Origin: Candidatus Pacebacteria bacterium CG10_big_fil_rev_8_21_14_0_10_56_10
Lineage (GTDB): Bacteria > Patescibacteriota > Microgenomatia > UBA1400 > PJMF01
Assembly: GCA_002772645.1 (NCBI GenBank)
Contig: PFDK01000007.1
Coordinates: 2,150 to 34,916 of the forward strand
Direction of reading: 5' to 3'
Length of the DNA: 32,767 bases
The notes under the pieces were generated by a model. It was not told where the DNA came from and ran no database searches. It saw only the letters and a program-made list of their open reading frames with translations. Position numbers and translations under genes: made by a program. Positions 24,285-32,313 of this stretch are shown piece after piece (position 1 is the stretch's first letter; the number at the start of each line of letters is the position of its first letter).

Positions 24285-24746
24285 ATGTCAAACTTCTCCG
24301 CCGCCGACGTCAAACAGCTCCGCCACCAAACTGGCGCCGGGGTGCTGGACTGCCGGCGGGCATTGGAACAAGCCGATGGCGACATGGCTAAAGCCGTCGA
24401 GCTGGTCAGGGCCAAAGGTTTGGCCCGGGCCGAGAAAAAGGCCGACCGGCCTACCAACGAGGGTTACGTAGCCGCGTACGTTCACCAGACCGGCAAAATT
24501 GCGGTCCTGGTGGAACTGCTCAGCGAGACAGACTTCGTGGCCCGTAACGACCAGTTCCGTCACCTTGCCCGGGAGATTGCTATGCAGGTGGCGTCGATGG
24601 CGCCGACCACGGTCGATGAGTTGTTGGCTCAAGAGTACATCCGCGACAGCAGTCAGACACTCGAGCAGCTTGTCAAACAGACCAGTGGTACGCTGGGGGA
24701 AAAACTGGCCGTCAGTCGTTTTGTTCGCTACCAAGTCGGTGAGTAA
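24285..24746 (+). CDS. tsf: Elongation factor Ts (short form)
   Basis: EF-Ts recycles EF-Tu by exchanging GDP for GTP. The N-terminal UBA-like part reads VKQLRHQTGAGVLDCRRALE, and the core has GYVAAYVHQTGKIAVLVELL and ETDFVARNDQFRHLAREIAM, the TDFV finger that touches EF-Tu. At 153 residues it has a single core domain and lacks the longer C-terminal half of the E. coli protein, as in other compact bacteria. It follows rpsB and overlaps tgt by 8 nt. Confidence 0.95.
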   Translation: MSNFSAADVKQLRHQTGAGVLDCRRALEQADGDMAKAVELVRAKGLARAEKKADRPTNEGYVAAYVHQTGKIAVLVELLSETDFVARNDQFRHLAREIAMQVASMAPTTVDELLAQEYIRDSSQTLEQLVKQTSGTLGEKLAVSRFVRYQVGE

Positions 24747-25902
24747 CTCCTTTTCGTTTACCCTCGAGGCAAAGCGCGGTCATGCCCGAGCAGGGCTCAT
24801 CACCACTCCTCATGGCCGGGTCCAGACTCCCATCTTCATGCCGGTCGGTACTCAAGCCACGGTCAAGTCGCTTGACTCGGCCGATCTGGAACAGTTGGGC
24901 GCCGAGATAGTTTTGGCCAACACTTACCACCTTTACTTGCGGCCCGGGGCGGCCAGAGTAGCTCAGTTGGGCGGTCTCCACCGCTTCATGAACTGGCCTC
25001 ACCCCACCCTCACCGACTCGGGGGGCTTCCAAGTCTTTTCTCTCGATGGTTTGATCGATGCCGACGGAGTAACTTTCCGTTCCCATCTGGACGGCAGCAC
25101 CCACCGTTTCACTCCGGATACAGCCGATAGCTTACAGCACCAACTGGGCGCCGACATCATCATGGCTTTTGACGACTGCACTCGAGATAGCGCCGACCAA
25201 CACCAAGCTGCTGCCGCTCTCGATCGGACCAGCCGCTGGGCGGAGCAATCACTGGCCGCTTGGGAAAAGCGCCGCCGGTTGAGCGCCCAGGGCAGCTACC
25301 AAGCGCTGTTCGGCATTATCCAGGGCGGCCAACATCACCACCTGCGCCGCCTGGCCGCCCGCAGTATTTGCCAACTGCCGTTTGACGGCATAGCTCTGGG
25401 CGGGGAGACCATTGGCTACAACTCGGCCGGTACCGTCCAAGTCATGGACTCTGTTCGGGAGCTGTTGCCCGTGGACAAGCCTCACTACGCCATGGGCCTG
25501 GGCCGCGATCCGGCCGATGTGGTCCTCGGTGTCAATCTGGGATTCGACATGTTTGACTGTGTCGGGCCCAGCCGGCTGGCCCGCAACGGCGCCTTGTTCG
25601 CGGGCCGGCTGTCAATCGAGCAGCCGGCCCAGGGCCAAACCACGGCCAACGCCGGAGCGTTCTCGTTCCGGTCACCGTATCGGCGCGGCCGGCTCAGCAT
25701 CGCCAGGCAGGAGTTTGCTAGCGACCGGCGGCCCATCCAGCCGGACTGTGACTGCGCCACCTGTCAGGCCGGTTACACCCGGGCATACTTACACCACCTC
25801 TACAAGACCAAAGAGCTATCGTACTTCCGCCTGGCTACCCGACATAACTTGCGTTTCATGGTTGGGTTGACCGAACAGATGCGCTCCGCCCTTGTTAGGT
25901 AG
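24739..25902 (+). CDS. tgt: tRNA-guanine transglycosylase (queuine)
   Basis: TGT swaps guanine at position 34 of certain tRNAs for the queuosine precursor. The start is the GTG at 24739, in frame with SNSFSFTLEAKRGHARAG and overlapping the tsf stop; the ORF track's longer start runs through tsf. GTQATVKSLDSADLEQLGAE, TDSGGFQVFSL, FGIIQGG, the nucleophile region GFDMFDCVGPSRLARNG and zinc ligands CDCATC are all intact. No queuosine-synthesis genes are in the window, so its substrate base must be made elsewhere or scavenged. Confidence 0.95.
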   Translation: MSNSFSFTLEAKRGHARAGLITTPHGRVQTPIFMPVGTQATVKSLDSADLEQLGAEIVLANTYHLYLRPGAARVAQLGGLHRFMNWPHPTLTDSGGFQVFSLDGLIDADGVTFRSHLDGSTHRFTPDTADSLQHQLGADIIMAFDDCTRDSADQHQAAAALDRTSRWAEQSLAAWEKRRRLSAQGSYQALFGIIQGGQHHHLRRLAARSICQLPFDGIALGGETIGYNSAGTVQVMDSVRELLPVDKPHYAMGLGRDPADVVLGVNLGFDMFDCVGPSRLARNGALFAGRLSIEQPAQGQTTANAGAFSFRSPYRRGRLSIARQEFASDRRPIQPDCDCATCQAGYTRAYLHHLYKTKELSYFRLATRHNLRFMVGLTEQMRSALVR

Positions 25903-25951
25903 GCCAGCTGTTTCGACAGCGGTTGGACAGCGGCCCGACTGATATCCGTCG

Positions 25952-25957
25952 TACAAT
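25952..25957 (+). promoter_or_regulatory. -10 box of the LytR_C-domain gene
   Basis: TACAAT lies 5 nt before the first of three consecutive ATG codons at 25963, 25966 and 25969. The second or third would match the expected transcription start, so the mRNA may be leaderless. Confidence 0.55.
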
Positions 25958-25962
25958 TTAAG

Positions 25963-27012
25963 ATGATGATGGTTGTCCGTCGCCCAGCCAAACAGCGCAT
26001 TGCTAAACAGCGCATTGCCAAGCAGCGCCGTCCTACTTTTCTTAGCTACCTGTGGAGCAAGTTCAAGTTAGTGGCAGGAGTGATCAGTGGCACCGTGATA
26101 GTGGTTGGTGGGGTAGTGGTGGTGGGCTTGTTGACGTTGCCCGAACTCGACCGGCCCATCAATCTTGTCTGGCTTGACCGCCAAGACAGCCAGCGGGTGG
26201 TTCTGCTGGCCCTTCGGCCTCACCGCCCCGCGGCGTATTGGTTTGAGTTCAGTCCGGGCCTGACCACCCCGGCTTTGGGCAGTGATCAGCCGCTGGAAGT
26301 TGCCCAGCTGGCCGGTCACTTTGCCCGGTACGACACTTTTGTTGGTCCGGAGCCTGGCCCAGCAGCTCTGGCTACCACCGGCTCACTCGGTCCGGCTGCC
26401 GGTCACTTTACCATCGCCGGTTTCAGCGCCGCCTTGACCATTCTGCTCGACGATGTGATGGTGGCGGACCAGTTGCCGGCCGGTCCCAACAAGCTCCAGT
26501 TGTGGTGGTGGCTGGTCAGCCACTCCGCCGCCTTGGTGGGGCAGGGTACCGACTGGCAGCAGCTCTGGGCGTGGTCCGGTTTTCTGTTCCAGCTTTCCAG
26601 TGACCGGTTGTTTGCCCCAACCATAGAGGATTGGTCAGACTGGGCAGATCACCAGCTGAGCCTGCGCCGGCCTACTAAGTTAAGCTGTCAGGTGGCGGTG
26701 ATCAACGCTACCCAGACTTCCGGCTTGGCTACTGCCATGACTAATTTGCTCGAGTCTAACCAGTTATCGGTGATCAGAGTAGGTAACGCTCCCGAACCGA
26801 ACGGCCAGACGCGACTAGTCACTGCCGAGCAAGGCCGCTGCCGCCAAGAGGTACAACTGCTTCAAGCCGCTCTGCCGATCAGCACTGCCGCCACCACCGA
26901 CCAGCCCACCGCCGACCGGTACCGGGCTCCGTTGGTCTTGTTTTTGGGAAGTGAGGTGGAGCAGGCCTGGCTAGGCTTACTGGCCGCTCCCCGCACTGTC
27001 CGTGGGCAGTAA
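25963..27012 (+). CDS. Membrane-anchored LytR_C-domain protein
   Basis: A protein of about 349 residues. A basic N-terminus with a repeated KQRIAKQ is followed by one transmembrane helix (LVAGVISGTVIVVGGVVVVG, about residues 36-56), so the bulk is outside the membrane. The C-terminal part, from about residue 245, reads QVAVINATQTSGLATAMTNL and matches the LytR C-terminal domain. No LytR-CpsA-Psr catalytic domain precedes it; the middle portion is unassigned. Such LytR_C-only proteins are common in small-genome bacteria and probably act at the envelope. The start could be any of three ATGs at 25963, 25966 or 25969. Confidence 0.75.
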   Translation: MMMVVRRPAKQRIAKQRIAKQRRPTFLSYLWSKFKLVAGVISGTVIVVGGVVVVGLLTLPELDRPINLVWLDRQDSQRVVLLALRPHRPAAYWFEFSPGLTTPALGSDQPLEVAQLAGHFARYDTFVGPEPGPAALATTGSLGPAAGHFTIAGFSAALTILLDDVMVADQLPAGPNKLQLWWWLVSHSAALVGQGTDWQQLWAWSGFLFQLSSDRLFAPTIEDWSDWADHQLSLRRPTKLSCQVAVINATQTSGLATAMTNLLESNQLSVIRVGNAPEPNGQTRLVTAEQGRCRQEVQLLQAALPISTAATTDQPTADRYRAPLVLFLGSEVEQAWLGLLAAPRTVRGQ

Positions 27013-27049
27013 GAACGGCCGAAAGAAAGTCCTTTAGCACTACCACCGG

Positions 27050-27784
27050 TCAATCGTCGTTATCGCTGGAGACATCCTTGAGAGTTTTCTCGGCGTCTGT
27101 ATCGGTGTTGACGATGGTTAGCGGCACGTCGTCCTCCAGCAAAAAACGCTCGTCGACATCATTGATCGCCGCCAAGTTGACTCGATTGAGCGGGAACGAG
27201 TTAATGTTCTCGTTGCGCTTGGACCGGAAAGTTTCTTTTAAGTAGACACTACAGCACTTACCATCGGCAGAGTGAATAAAACAGCTGTACGAGTTGCGCC
27301 GCTTCATCAGCTTAGTCAGCCTGAACGACAGGTCTTCGGGCAAGGCCCCCAGATAAGTGCTGTTAGAGCTTTCTACTGAGATGTAACGGCTCTTGGGTAC
27401 CAGCTGACAGAGGTCGCCGACGGCTACTGATTCCAGCACTGCTTTGCTGGCCAGCCGGTGCAGTTCGACAATTTTGGTTTTGCCCGGCTCTTCAATGAAG
27501 TGCTCGCGCGAAAAACTGACTGTCGCCGGTTTTTTCTGTTTGATCTTATCGAGCTGTTTGCGGGCGATTGGATTGGACTTGTCGATGTCCAGCACTTGTT
27601 TAAAACTGTGGCGGGCCTTGCTGAGCATGCCCAGCTGGAAGTACGCTACCCCCTGGCGGTTGAGCGCTCCCACGTTAGCCGGATCGTAGTTGAGCAGGGC
27701 GGAGTTGTGTTCCACCGCTGCCTGCCAGTCCAGCCGCTTGGCAGCTTGGATAGCTTGACGTTGAAACTGAGAAATCTTGTTCAT
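27050..27784 (-). CDS. TPR-repeat protein with unassigned C-terminal domain
   Basis: The 244-residue protein begins MNKISQFQRQAIQAAKRLDW, preferred over the upstream in-frame ATG at 27805. Residues about 5-70 look like two tetratricopeptide repeats (DWQAAVEHNSALLNYDPANV and GVAYFQLGMLSKARHSF), usually protein-protein interaction surfaces. The rest is unassigned: it has several cysteines (YSCFIHSADGKCCSVYL), a basic stretch and an acidic tail ending in SDNDD. It stands alone on the minus strand between the LytR_C gene and yebC. Confidence 0.75.
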   Translation of the reverse strand: MNKISQFQRQAIQAAKRLDWQAAVEHNSALLNYDPANVGALNRQGVAYFQLGMLSKARHSFKQVLDIDKSNPIARKQLDKIKQKKPATVSFSREHFIEEPGKTKIVELHRLASKAVLESVAVGDLCQLVPKSRYISVESSNSTYLGALPEDLSFRLTKLMKRRNSYSCFIHSADGKCCSVYLKETFRSKRNENINSFPLNRVNLAAINDVDERFLLEDDVPLTIVNTDTDAEKTLKDVSSDNDD

Positions 27785-27850
27785 GGGAGCAGATTTACCG
27801 GACAAGGATACTGGCCAAAGCCGGCATTGTCAACTTGGGTACCAACCACG

Positions 27851-27856
27851 TACAAT
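27851..27856 (+). promoter_or_regulatory. -10 box of yebC
   Basis: TACAAT lies 11 nt before the yebC ATG, so the leader is at most about 5 nt. Confidence 0.5.
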
Positions 27857-27867
27857 CTGACCATCAT

Positions 27868-28446
27868 ATGGCCGGACACAGCAAATGGGCCAACATCAAG
27901 CATCGCAAGGGCGCCATGGACGCCAAGCGTGGTCGCGTCTTTAGCCACCTGAGCAGGGCAGTGAGGATGGCGGTCAAGGACGGTGGTTCAGGTGACCCTA
28001 AGTCCAATCCAACCCTGCGGACACTGATCGACAAGGCCCGGGCAGCCAACATGCCCAAAGACAACATCCAGAAAGCTATTAACAAGGGCTTAGGGAAAAG
28101 CGGGTCCGGCGTCCAGTTCCAAGAGGTGACGTACGAGGGGTATGGTCCGGGCGGCGTGGGGCTGTTAGTCGAGGTCGTCACCGACAACACCAACCGGGCA
28201 GGTGCCGACGTCAAGTCGCTGTTCAGCAAGGCCGGCGGCTCGCTAGGCAGCCCCGGATCGGTCTCGTACCTGTTTGAGCGCCGCGGTAACGACTACCAAC
28301 TGAAGATGCCGATGCCTCTGCCCGATGACGCCAGCCTTTCTCGGCTCCGCCAGTTGGTAGACGAGATAGAGGAACTCGATGATGTGGAGGCCGTGTATAC
28401 CGGAGTAGAGATGCCGGACGAGGGTGGAGAAGCCAACTGGGCTTAA
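27868..28446 (+). CDS. yebC: YebC/PmpR-family protein
   Basis: The 192-residue protein starts MAGHSKWANIKHRKGAMDAK, the invariant YebC N-terminus, which fixes the ATG at 27868. RAANMPKDNIQKAINKG and YEGYGPGGVGLLVEVVTDN are further family motifs. YebC proteins were first described as transcription regulators and are now also linked to translation of proline-rich stretches; which role applies here is not visible. The family is usually about 240 residues; this one is shortened at the C-terminus. A membrane protein gene follows 30 nt later, so the two may be cotranscribed. Confidence 0.94.
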   Translation: MAGHSKWANIKHRKGAMDAKRGRVFSHLSRAVRMAVKDGGSGDPKSNPTLRTLIDKARAANMPKDNIQKAINKGLGKSGSGVQFQEVTYEGYGPGGVGLLVEVVTDNTNRAGADVKSLFSKAGGSLGSPGSVSYLFERRGNDYQLKMPMPLPDDASLSRLRQLVDEIEELDDVEAVYTGVEMPDEGGEANWA

Positions 28447-28476
28447 CCGACTGGTCCGGTCCGGTCAAGATCAATC

Positions 28477-29244
28477 ATGCGCCGTCGGGAAAAATTTGTC
28501 ATCACCGCCACCCTACTGACGCTGGGCCTAGTTGCTGTCCAGTTGCTGTCCCTTGAGGTCCGTTACCTGGCAGTAGCGGTGTTTATGGTGTTATCGTACC
28601 TGTTGTCCGGCTGGGCCTTGTCCGACGACCTACAGCGCTTTGAACTGCTGGCCATCGTGCCGTTTCCCGCCTTGTTCGCCGGCGCCGTCAGCTTGTTTTA
28701 CTTCCTGCTGCCGACCAACTTGCTCAGCCGGGTCGCTATCCTCAGCCTGTTCGGTATTGGTCAGTACGCTTTACTGCTGACGTCCAACATCTACTCGGTG
28801 GCCAAGGGCCGGACCATCCAGCTGGTCCACGCTGCCCACGCGGTAGCCTTCATCTTCACCTTGTTGACATCGCTGCTGTACACCAACACCATCTTTTCGC
28901 TCAAACTACCGTTTTACGCCAATGGCAGCCTGATCGGCTTGGTCCACTTGCCGCTGATTTTTATGTCACTGTGGTCGATGAACTTTGAACAGCGGATCGA
29001 GCGGCGGGTAATCGGGCTGTCTGCGCTGATGACACTACTGCTGGCTGAGCTAGGCCTGGTGTTGTCATTTTTACCCCTAAACGTCTGGAACAGCGCCTTG
29101 CTGGTGATGGCTTGGCTGTACATTGGCTTGGGCATTCTCCACAACTACTTGCGGGGTGTGTTGTTCAGTAACACCCTGCGCGAGTACTCGCTGGTAGCGG
29201 CGGTAGTCGGGGTGATTTTTGCGTTCTTGTTTCCCCTAAAGTAG
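28477..29244 (+). CDS. Polytopic membrane protein of unknown function
   Basis: A 255-residue protein with about seven or eight hydrophobic helices and short polar loops. It starts MRRREKFVITATLLTLGLVA (basic, inside) and ends VVGVIFAFLFPLK. No charged catalytic motif or transporter signature is visible. Loop residues such as SVAKGRTIQLVHAAHAV and NFEQRIERRVIG break the helices. It may belong to the conserved orphan membrane proteins of CPR bacteria, but I cannot name a family. It lies 30 nt after yebC, probably in one transcript. Confidence 0.8.
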   Translation: MRRREKFVITATLLTLGLVAVQLLSLEVRYLAVAVFMVLSYLLSGWALSDDLQRFELLAIVPFPALFAGAVSLFYFLLPTNLLSRVAILSLFGIGQYALLLTSNIYSVAKGRTIQLVHAAHAVAFIFTLLTSLLYTNTIFSLKLPFYANGSLIGLVHLPLIFMSLWSMNFEQRIERRVIGLSALMTLLLAELGLVLSFLPLNVWNSALLVMAWLYIGLGILHNYLRGVLFSNTLREYSLVAAVVGVIFAFLFPLK

Positions 29245-29508
29245 GCAGGCCGACGGTGGCCAACCGCTGTGGGCCTAGGCGGGGCCCAGGCAGGGGAGAG
29301 CGCTTACCGGTGGGCCGTTAAGTTGACCGGTGCTAACCGGCGGCCAAGTCGCCACTTAAGAGGGGTGGGCTGGGGAGTTAAGTTCGACGGTAAACATAAA
29401 AGTAAGCACAACCGATTGCGCCGGCAGTCGCAAAAAAAAGGGGAGAGCACCAGGCTTCACCAGAGGAGAAGAACTACAAATGATCTACTTTGATAGAGTA
29501 GACCCGCC

Positions 29509-29517
29509 TGTGGATAA
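29509..29517 (-). promoter_or_regulatory. Perfect DnaA-box nonamer
   Basis: The bases TGTGGATAA on the plus strand are the complement of the consensus DnaA box TTATCCACA. Only one perfect copy was found in this gap, so it does not by itself mark an origin. It lies inside the tiny ORF and the candidate RNA. Confidence 0.35.
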
Positions 29518-29718
29518 CTCCATATATATAGGACTTATAACGATCTTCAAGTTGTAGTACTCCAGGCGTTAGTGGTTGGTTACCAGGCTAGCCTGGGAAA
29601 TCTGGCAGAGGCGGTACCGGTCTGCCTAGGCAAGGGTGCAAGAATACTTAACCCGAAAGACCATCAATCTGAACTCACTTGAGAAGAGAGCGATGGATAC
29701 CGCCGCCAGCCGCCGCCG

Positions 29719-29755
29719 AGAGTGGCCCGTTTGAGACGAGGTAGCCACTTTTTTT
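29719..29755 (+). terminator. Rho-independent terminator
   Basis: AGTGGC (29721-29726) pairs with GCCACT (29744-29749), extendable by A-T and G-T pairs, and a run of seven T follows (29749-29755). The direction is plus. It probably ends the candidate RNA or the yebC transcript. Confidence 0.75.
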
Positions 29756-30943
29756 GGCAACTTAACCACCATTGGGTTGGCGCTGACCGCGCCCTTAGCT
29801 CCCTACTGTGACTGAGAGGAGCACTTCGACCGAGATTTTCTATGTCGCACAATATAACTTTTACGACGTAAGCAAAAAAAGAGCCTGCCCAGCATGACGC
29901 TTCCATCTGTGTGGCTGAAAATTACAGCAACTCCTGCCGGTTTTCAAATAATCATTATTTTTATTAGTTTACCGCATAATTCCCTGGCCTGCGGACCCGC
30001 CAGGCCTACTTCAAGTTCGGCAGAAATTATGCGGTTATTTATGGGCTCGGCCCGGCTAAGTCGCCAAAATTATACGGCAATGGCGGTCGCGCGCCTTTTA
30101 ATGCCCACCAGCGCAACCGGCGTGATCTCAGCCAGTCGACGATCGGATGGATGGCCTATTGGTCAGCCTGATCAGGAAAGAGACGATTTTGAGCCTCTGA
30201 CGAGCTCGTTGGGATGATGACTTACACCTTTTAACCTATACATCAAGGTATTACTGAGTAACGACCACATTGCGTCATCAAAGTATCTGTCGGCCTAACG
30301 GTTCACTGGCTGGTACCGGCCCACCACTGCCTAGCCGTGTCGACCAACTCGTGCCGACCACCGGCTCGAGCTTGGGTGGTAGCCGAAGATAGGTTGCTTG
30401 GTTGGCGTGGTCGGTCCACCACTGCTAAAGGTAGTGAAGTTGAAGAGCGCCGACATCGTTATCGGCGTGGTTGGTGGTGTTGATAGGTGGACTGGCACCG
30501 GTCGCACTGGCGCACCGTCTGGGGCCCGCCGGCCCGCATCTACGGTTACCGGCCCAACGGCCGCCCAACGTCCTCGATATGTTCTAAAATATATCAAAAA
30601 ACATCACACCCGCGTTGACCAACAAAGTAAAAAAGCTTGATAAGAAGCGATAATCCCCTCTTTTATCCGAGTTGGCACTCCCCCCTTCCGGCTGACAACA
30701 ACTTATAGTACTTCTGCCCACTTCTCTACCCCGAGCTTTTCCTCGAGTTGACATCAAGTACCGGTAAACACATCCTCTAGTATATCTCAAAATATATCAA
30801 TATAGATCAGTACCATCTGAGGTCACGAGTTAAAAAAGACTGATCTACGGCCCTTTTTTTCGAAATTCACTCTTCTAGCAGTAGTAGTAATCTGATGCCA
30901 GCAACTCATAGTAATTTTAGGTCTAGTGTGATAGGTTGAGGTG
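29756..30943. other. Long non-coding stretch before the recombinase
   Basis: About 1.2 kb with no ORF I can support; the short ORFs offered (29894-30217, 30331-30597, 30398-30640) have no recognisable motif or ribosome-binding site. The stretch contains the 11-bp inverted repeats near 30.0 kb, a GC-rich part at 30300-30570 of repetitive GGT/CCA sequence, and an AT-rich part from about 30580 with several TATATCAAAA-like words. It may be a decayed or mobile segment. Confidence 0.5.
29971..30078. repeat. 11-bp inverted repeat around a strong hairpin, plus a third copy
   Basis: ACCGCATAATT (29971-29981) and AATTATGCGGT (30025-30035) are perfect inverted copies. Between them GGCCTGCGG (29986-29994) pairs with CCGC-c-AGGCC (29997-30006), nine pairs with one bulge. 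A degenerate third copy, AATTATACGGC, is at 30068-30078. The half-site CGCATAA resembles the XerC arm of dif sites, and a Xer-type gene follows 0.9 kb away. Recombination site, terminal structure of a small element, or RNA stem are all possible. Confidence 0.55.
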
Positions 30944-32087
30944 ATGAGCGATACCAGCAACCGCGGTTCCAGTGAAGCATTTTTGGAACACTTGGAAGTT
31001 GAACGTAACTTAAGCCGGTTGACGATCCGCAACTACCGCCACTACCTCAACCGGTTTAGTGACTGGTTCGAGTCCCAAGGTCACCACCGCGTCACCGAGC
31101 TCAACCAAGACCTGCTGCGCGGTTACCGCGTCTACTTAGCTCGCTTCGTGGACGAGCAGGGCCGGACGCTGTCCAAGCGCACTCAAAGCTACCACATTAT
31201 CGCCCTGCGGTCATGGATGAAATGGTTGGTTAAACAAGATGTTGAAGTACTCAATCCTGAGAAAATAGACCTACCTAAAGCTGAATCTCACCAAACAAAA
31301 TTTTTGAGCTCCCAGCACATAGAACGACTGTTGGCCCAGCCTAAACTGTCCGATCAGACCGGTTTGCGCGACCGGGCCATCATGGAGGTGCTGTTCTCTA
31401 CCGGCTTGCGTGTCAGCGAGTTGGTCAGTCTCAACCGCGACCAACTGGACACCTCCCGTCGGGAGTTCGGCGTGGTGGGCAAGGGCCGCCGACCGCGGGT
31501 GGTGTTCTTAAGCGACCGAGCTGCCGATTGGCTGGAACGGTGGCTGCGGTCCAGGAAGGACGACTGGCGGCCGGTCTTCATCAGGATGTCGGGCAGCCAG
31601 CCCGACATCACCAGTGACGGTGAGCAGATGCGCTTGACCACTCGCAGTGTTCAGCGGCTGGTAGACAGTTACTCGCGTCGGGCAAAACTGCCCATCAAGA
31701 TCAGCCCGCACAGTATTCGCCACAGCTTCGCCACCGACTTTTTAGCTAACGGCGGCGGCCTACGCGATATTCAAGAAATGCTGGGCCACAAAAGTATCTC
31801 CACTACCCAAATTTATACCCACTTGACCCGTCCCCAACTCAAACGACTCCATCAAAAGTTCCACTCCAAGCTATAGTTGAGTACATTACTGTACTTTTTG
31901 ATTGCTTTACAAAAATAAATAAACTCCAAAAGTTACCAGGCTTAATTACTGCTTAGTTAGCAGTCAGTACTCTAGACTGCTAAAATTCATCAATTGTAGA
32001 TTTAGCGCTATACATCAATCTAAAACTCAAATTATCACTATAACTTCACTAGGATCTTTTGATATATTAATTAGCATTTTGAGATAT
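30782..32087. repeat. 12-bp inverted repeats flanking the recombinase gene
   Basis: ATATCTCAAAAT at 30782-30793 and its exact complement ATTTTGAGATAT at 32076-32087 bracket the tyrosine recombinase gene. Each is next to a further ATATCA-type word, also in inverse orientation (AATATATCAA on the left; TTGATATATT on the right). They lie in AT-rich sequence unlike the coding regions. They may be recombinase binding sites or the ends of a small mobile unit. Confidence 0.6.
30944..31876 (+). CDS. Xer-type tyrosine recombinase
   Basis: The 310-residue protein has an N-terminal SAM-like core-binding domain (EAFLEHLEVERNLSRLTIRN) and a C-terminal catalytic domain. All active-site residues are present: R156 in STGLRVSELV, K180 in VVGKGRR, H256 and R259 in PHSIRHSFAT, H282 in LGHKSISTTQ and nucleophile Y291 in IYTH. 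It resolves chromosome dimers as XerC/XerD do, or moves a small element. The start is the ATG at 30944, with TTGAGGTG before it. It is the only recombinase in the window and is surrounded by non-coding AT-rich DNA with inverted repeats, which suits either a dif-linked Xer or an integrase near its att site. Confidence 0.93.
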   Translation: MSDTSNRGSSEAFLEHLEVERNLSRLTIRNYRHYLNRFSDWFESQGHHRVTELNQDLLRGYRVYLARFVDEQGRTLSKRTQSYHIIALRSWMKWLVKQDVEVLNPEKIDLPKAESHQTKFLSSQHIERLLAQPKLSDQTGLRDRAIMEVLFSTGLRVSELVSLNRDQLDTSRREFGVVGKGRRPRVVFLSDRAADWLERWLRSRKDDWRPVFIRMSGSQPDITSDGEQMRLTTRSVQRLVDSYSRRAKLPIKISPHSIRHSFATDFLANGGGLRDIQEMLGHKSISTTQIYTHLTRPQLKRLHQKFHSKL

Positions 32088-32177
32088 TACCGACCGTGCC
32101 GCAACCATCAAGTTTGAACCACCAACTTCTCCGCCACCAACCCCTCCCCCATCAACCAAGCGATGACTGAATCGTGA
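31877..32177. other. AT-rich region with 9-bp inverted repeat and weak terminator
   Basis: About 300 bp without a gene and visibly AT-rich. AGTAC-ATT-ACTGTACTTTTT just after the recombinase stop (about 31881-31901) is a weak terminator. TTAGCAGTC (31957-31965) and GACTGCTAA (31975-31983) form a 9-bp inverted repeat with a 9-nt spacer, similar in shape to a recombinase core site. The right-hand 12-bp flanking repeat is at 32076-32087. Confidence 0.5.
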
Positions 32178-32183
32178 TACAAT
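32178..32183 (+). promoter_or_regulatory. -10 box of tRNA-Ala(GGC)
   Basis: TACAAT lies 16 nt before the mature 5' end of tRNA-Ala, consistent with a short leader removed by RNase P. Confidence 0.5.
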
Positions 32184-32199
32184 GTGTGTCTCAACTCGA

Positions 32200-32273
32200 G
32201 GGCCGGTAGCTCAGTTGGCCAGAGCGCCTGTATGGCATACAGGAGGTCAGGGGTTCAAGTCCCCTTCGGTCCA
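32200..32273 (+). tRNA. tRNA-Ala (anticodon GGC)
   Basis: A 74-nt cloverleaf. The acceptor GGGCCGG pairs with TCGGTCC (two G-U pairs), the anticodon stem CCTGT/ACAGG holds loop ATGGCAT with anticodon GGC, and the T arm has GGTTCAAGTCC. The discriminator is A and CCA is not encoded. Confidence 0.95.
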
Positions 32274-32313
32274 CTGTCTGCTCCGGTCCCTTAAAGCCAG
32301 CCACCGCCCGCTG

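Larger units (their letters stand above)
29250..29755 (+). ncRNA. Candidate structured RNA ending at an intrinsic terminator
   Basis: About 500 nt between the membrane protein gene and a terminator hold no convincing long ORF but many hairpins. Examples are CCAGG-CTAG-CCTGG (29583-29596), GGCAGA/TCTGCC enclosing CGGTACCG (29604-29626), CCATC/GATGG enclosing TCT/AGA and CTC/GAG (29661-29696), and TTGCG/CGCAA near 29417-29433. Two near copies of GTTAAGTT(C)GACGG occur at about 29317 and 29378. A tiny ORF (25 codons, ATG at 29480, preceded by AGAGGAG) lies inside. The segment has no RNase P or SRP core, and only superficial tmRNA resemblance. The 5' end is unknown. Confidence 0.4.

Noticed and set aside
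23372-24457. 361-aa minus-strand ORF
   Set aside because: It is the antisense shadow of rpsB and tsf, without any recognisable motif.
29480-29557. FtsE start (MIYFDRV)
   Set aside because: Only the first few residues resemble FtsE; the frame stops after 25 codons and no Walker motif follows.
29367-29740. tmRNA (ssrA)
   Set aside because: TTCGACGG near 29383 and AGTCGCAAA near 29426 resemble tmRNA, but no T-loop, no CCA end and no hydrophobic tag ending in ALAA-type residues could be found.
30331-30640. Short ORFs on both strands
   Set aside because: Repetitive GC-rich sequence, no ribosome-binding site, and no recognisable protein motif.
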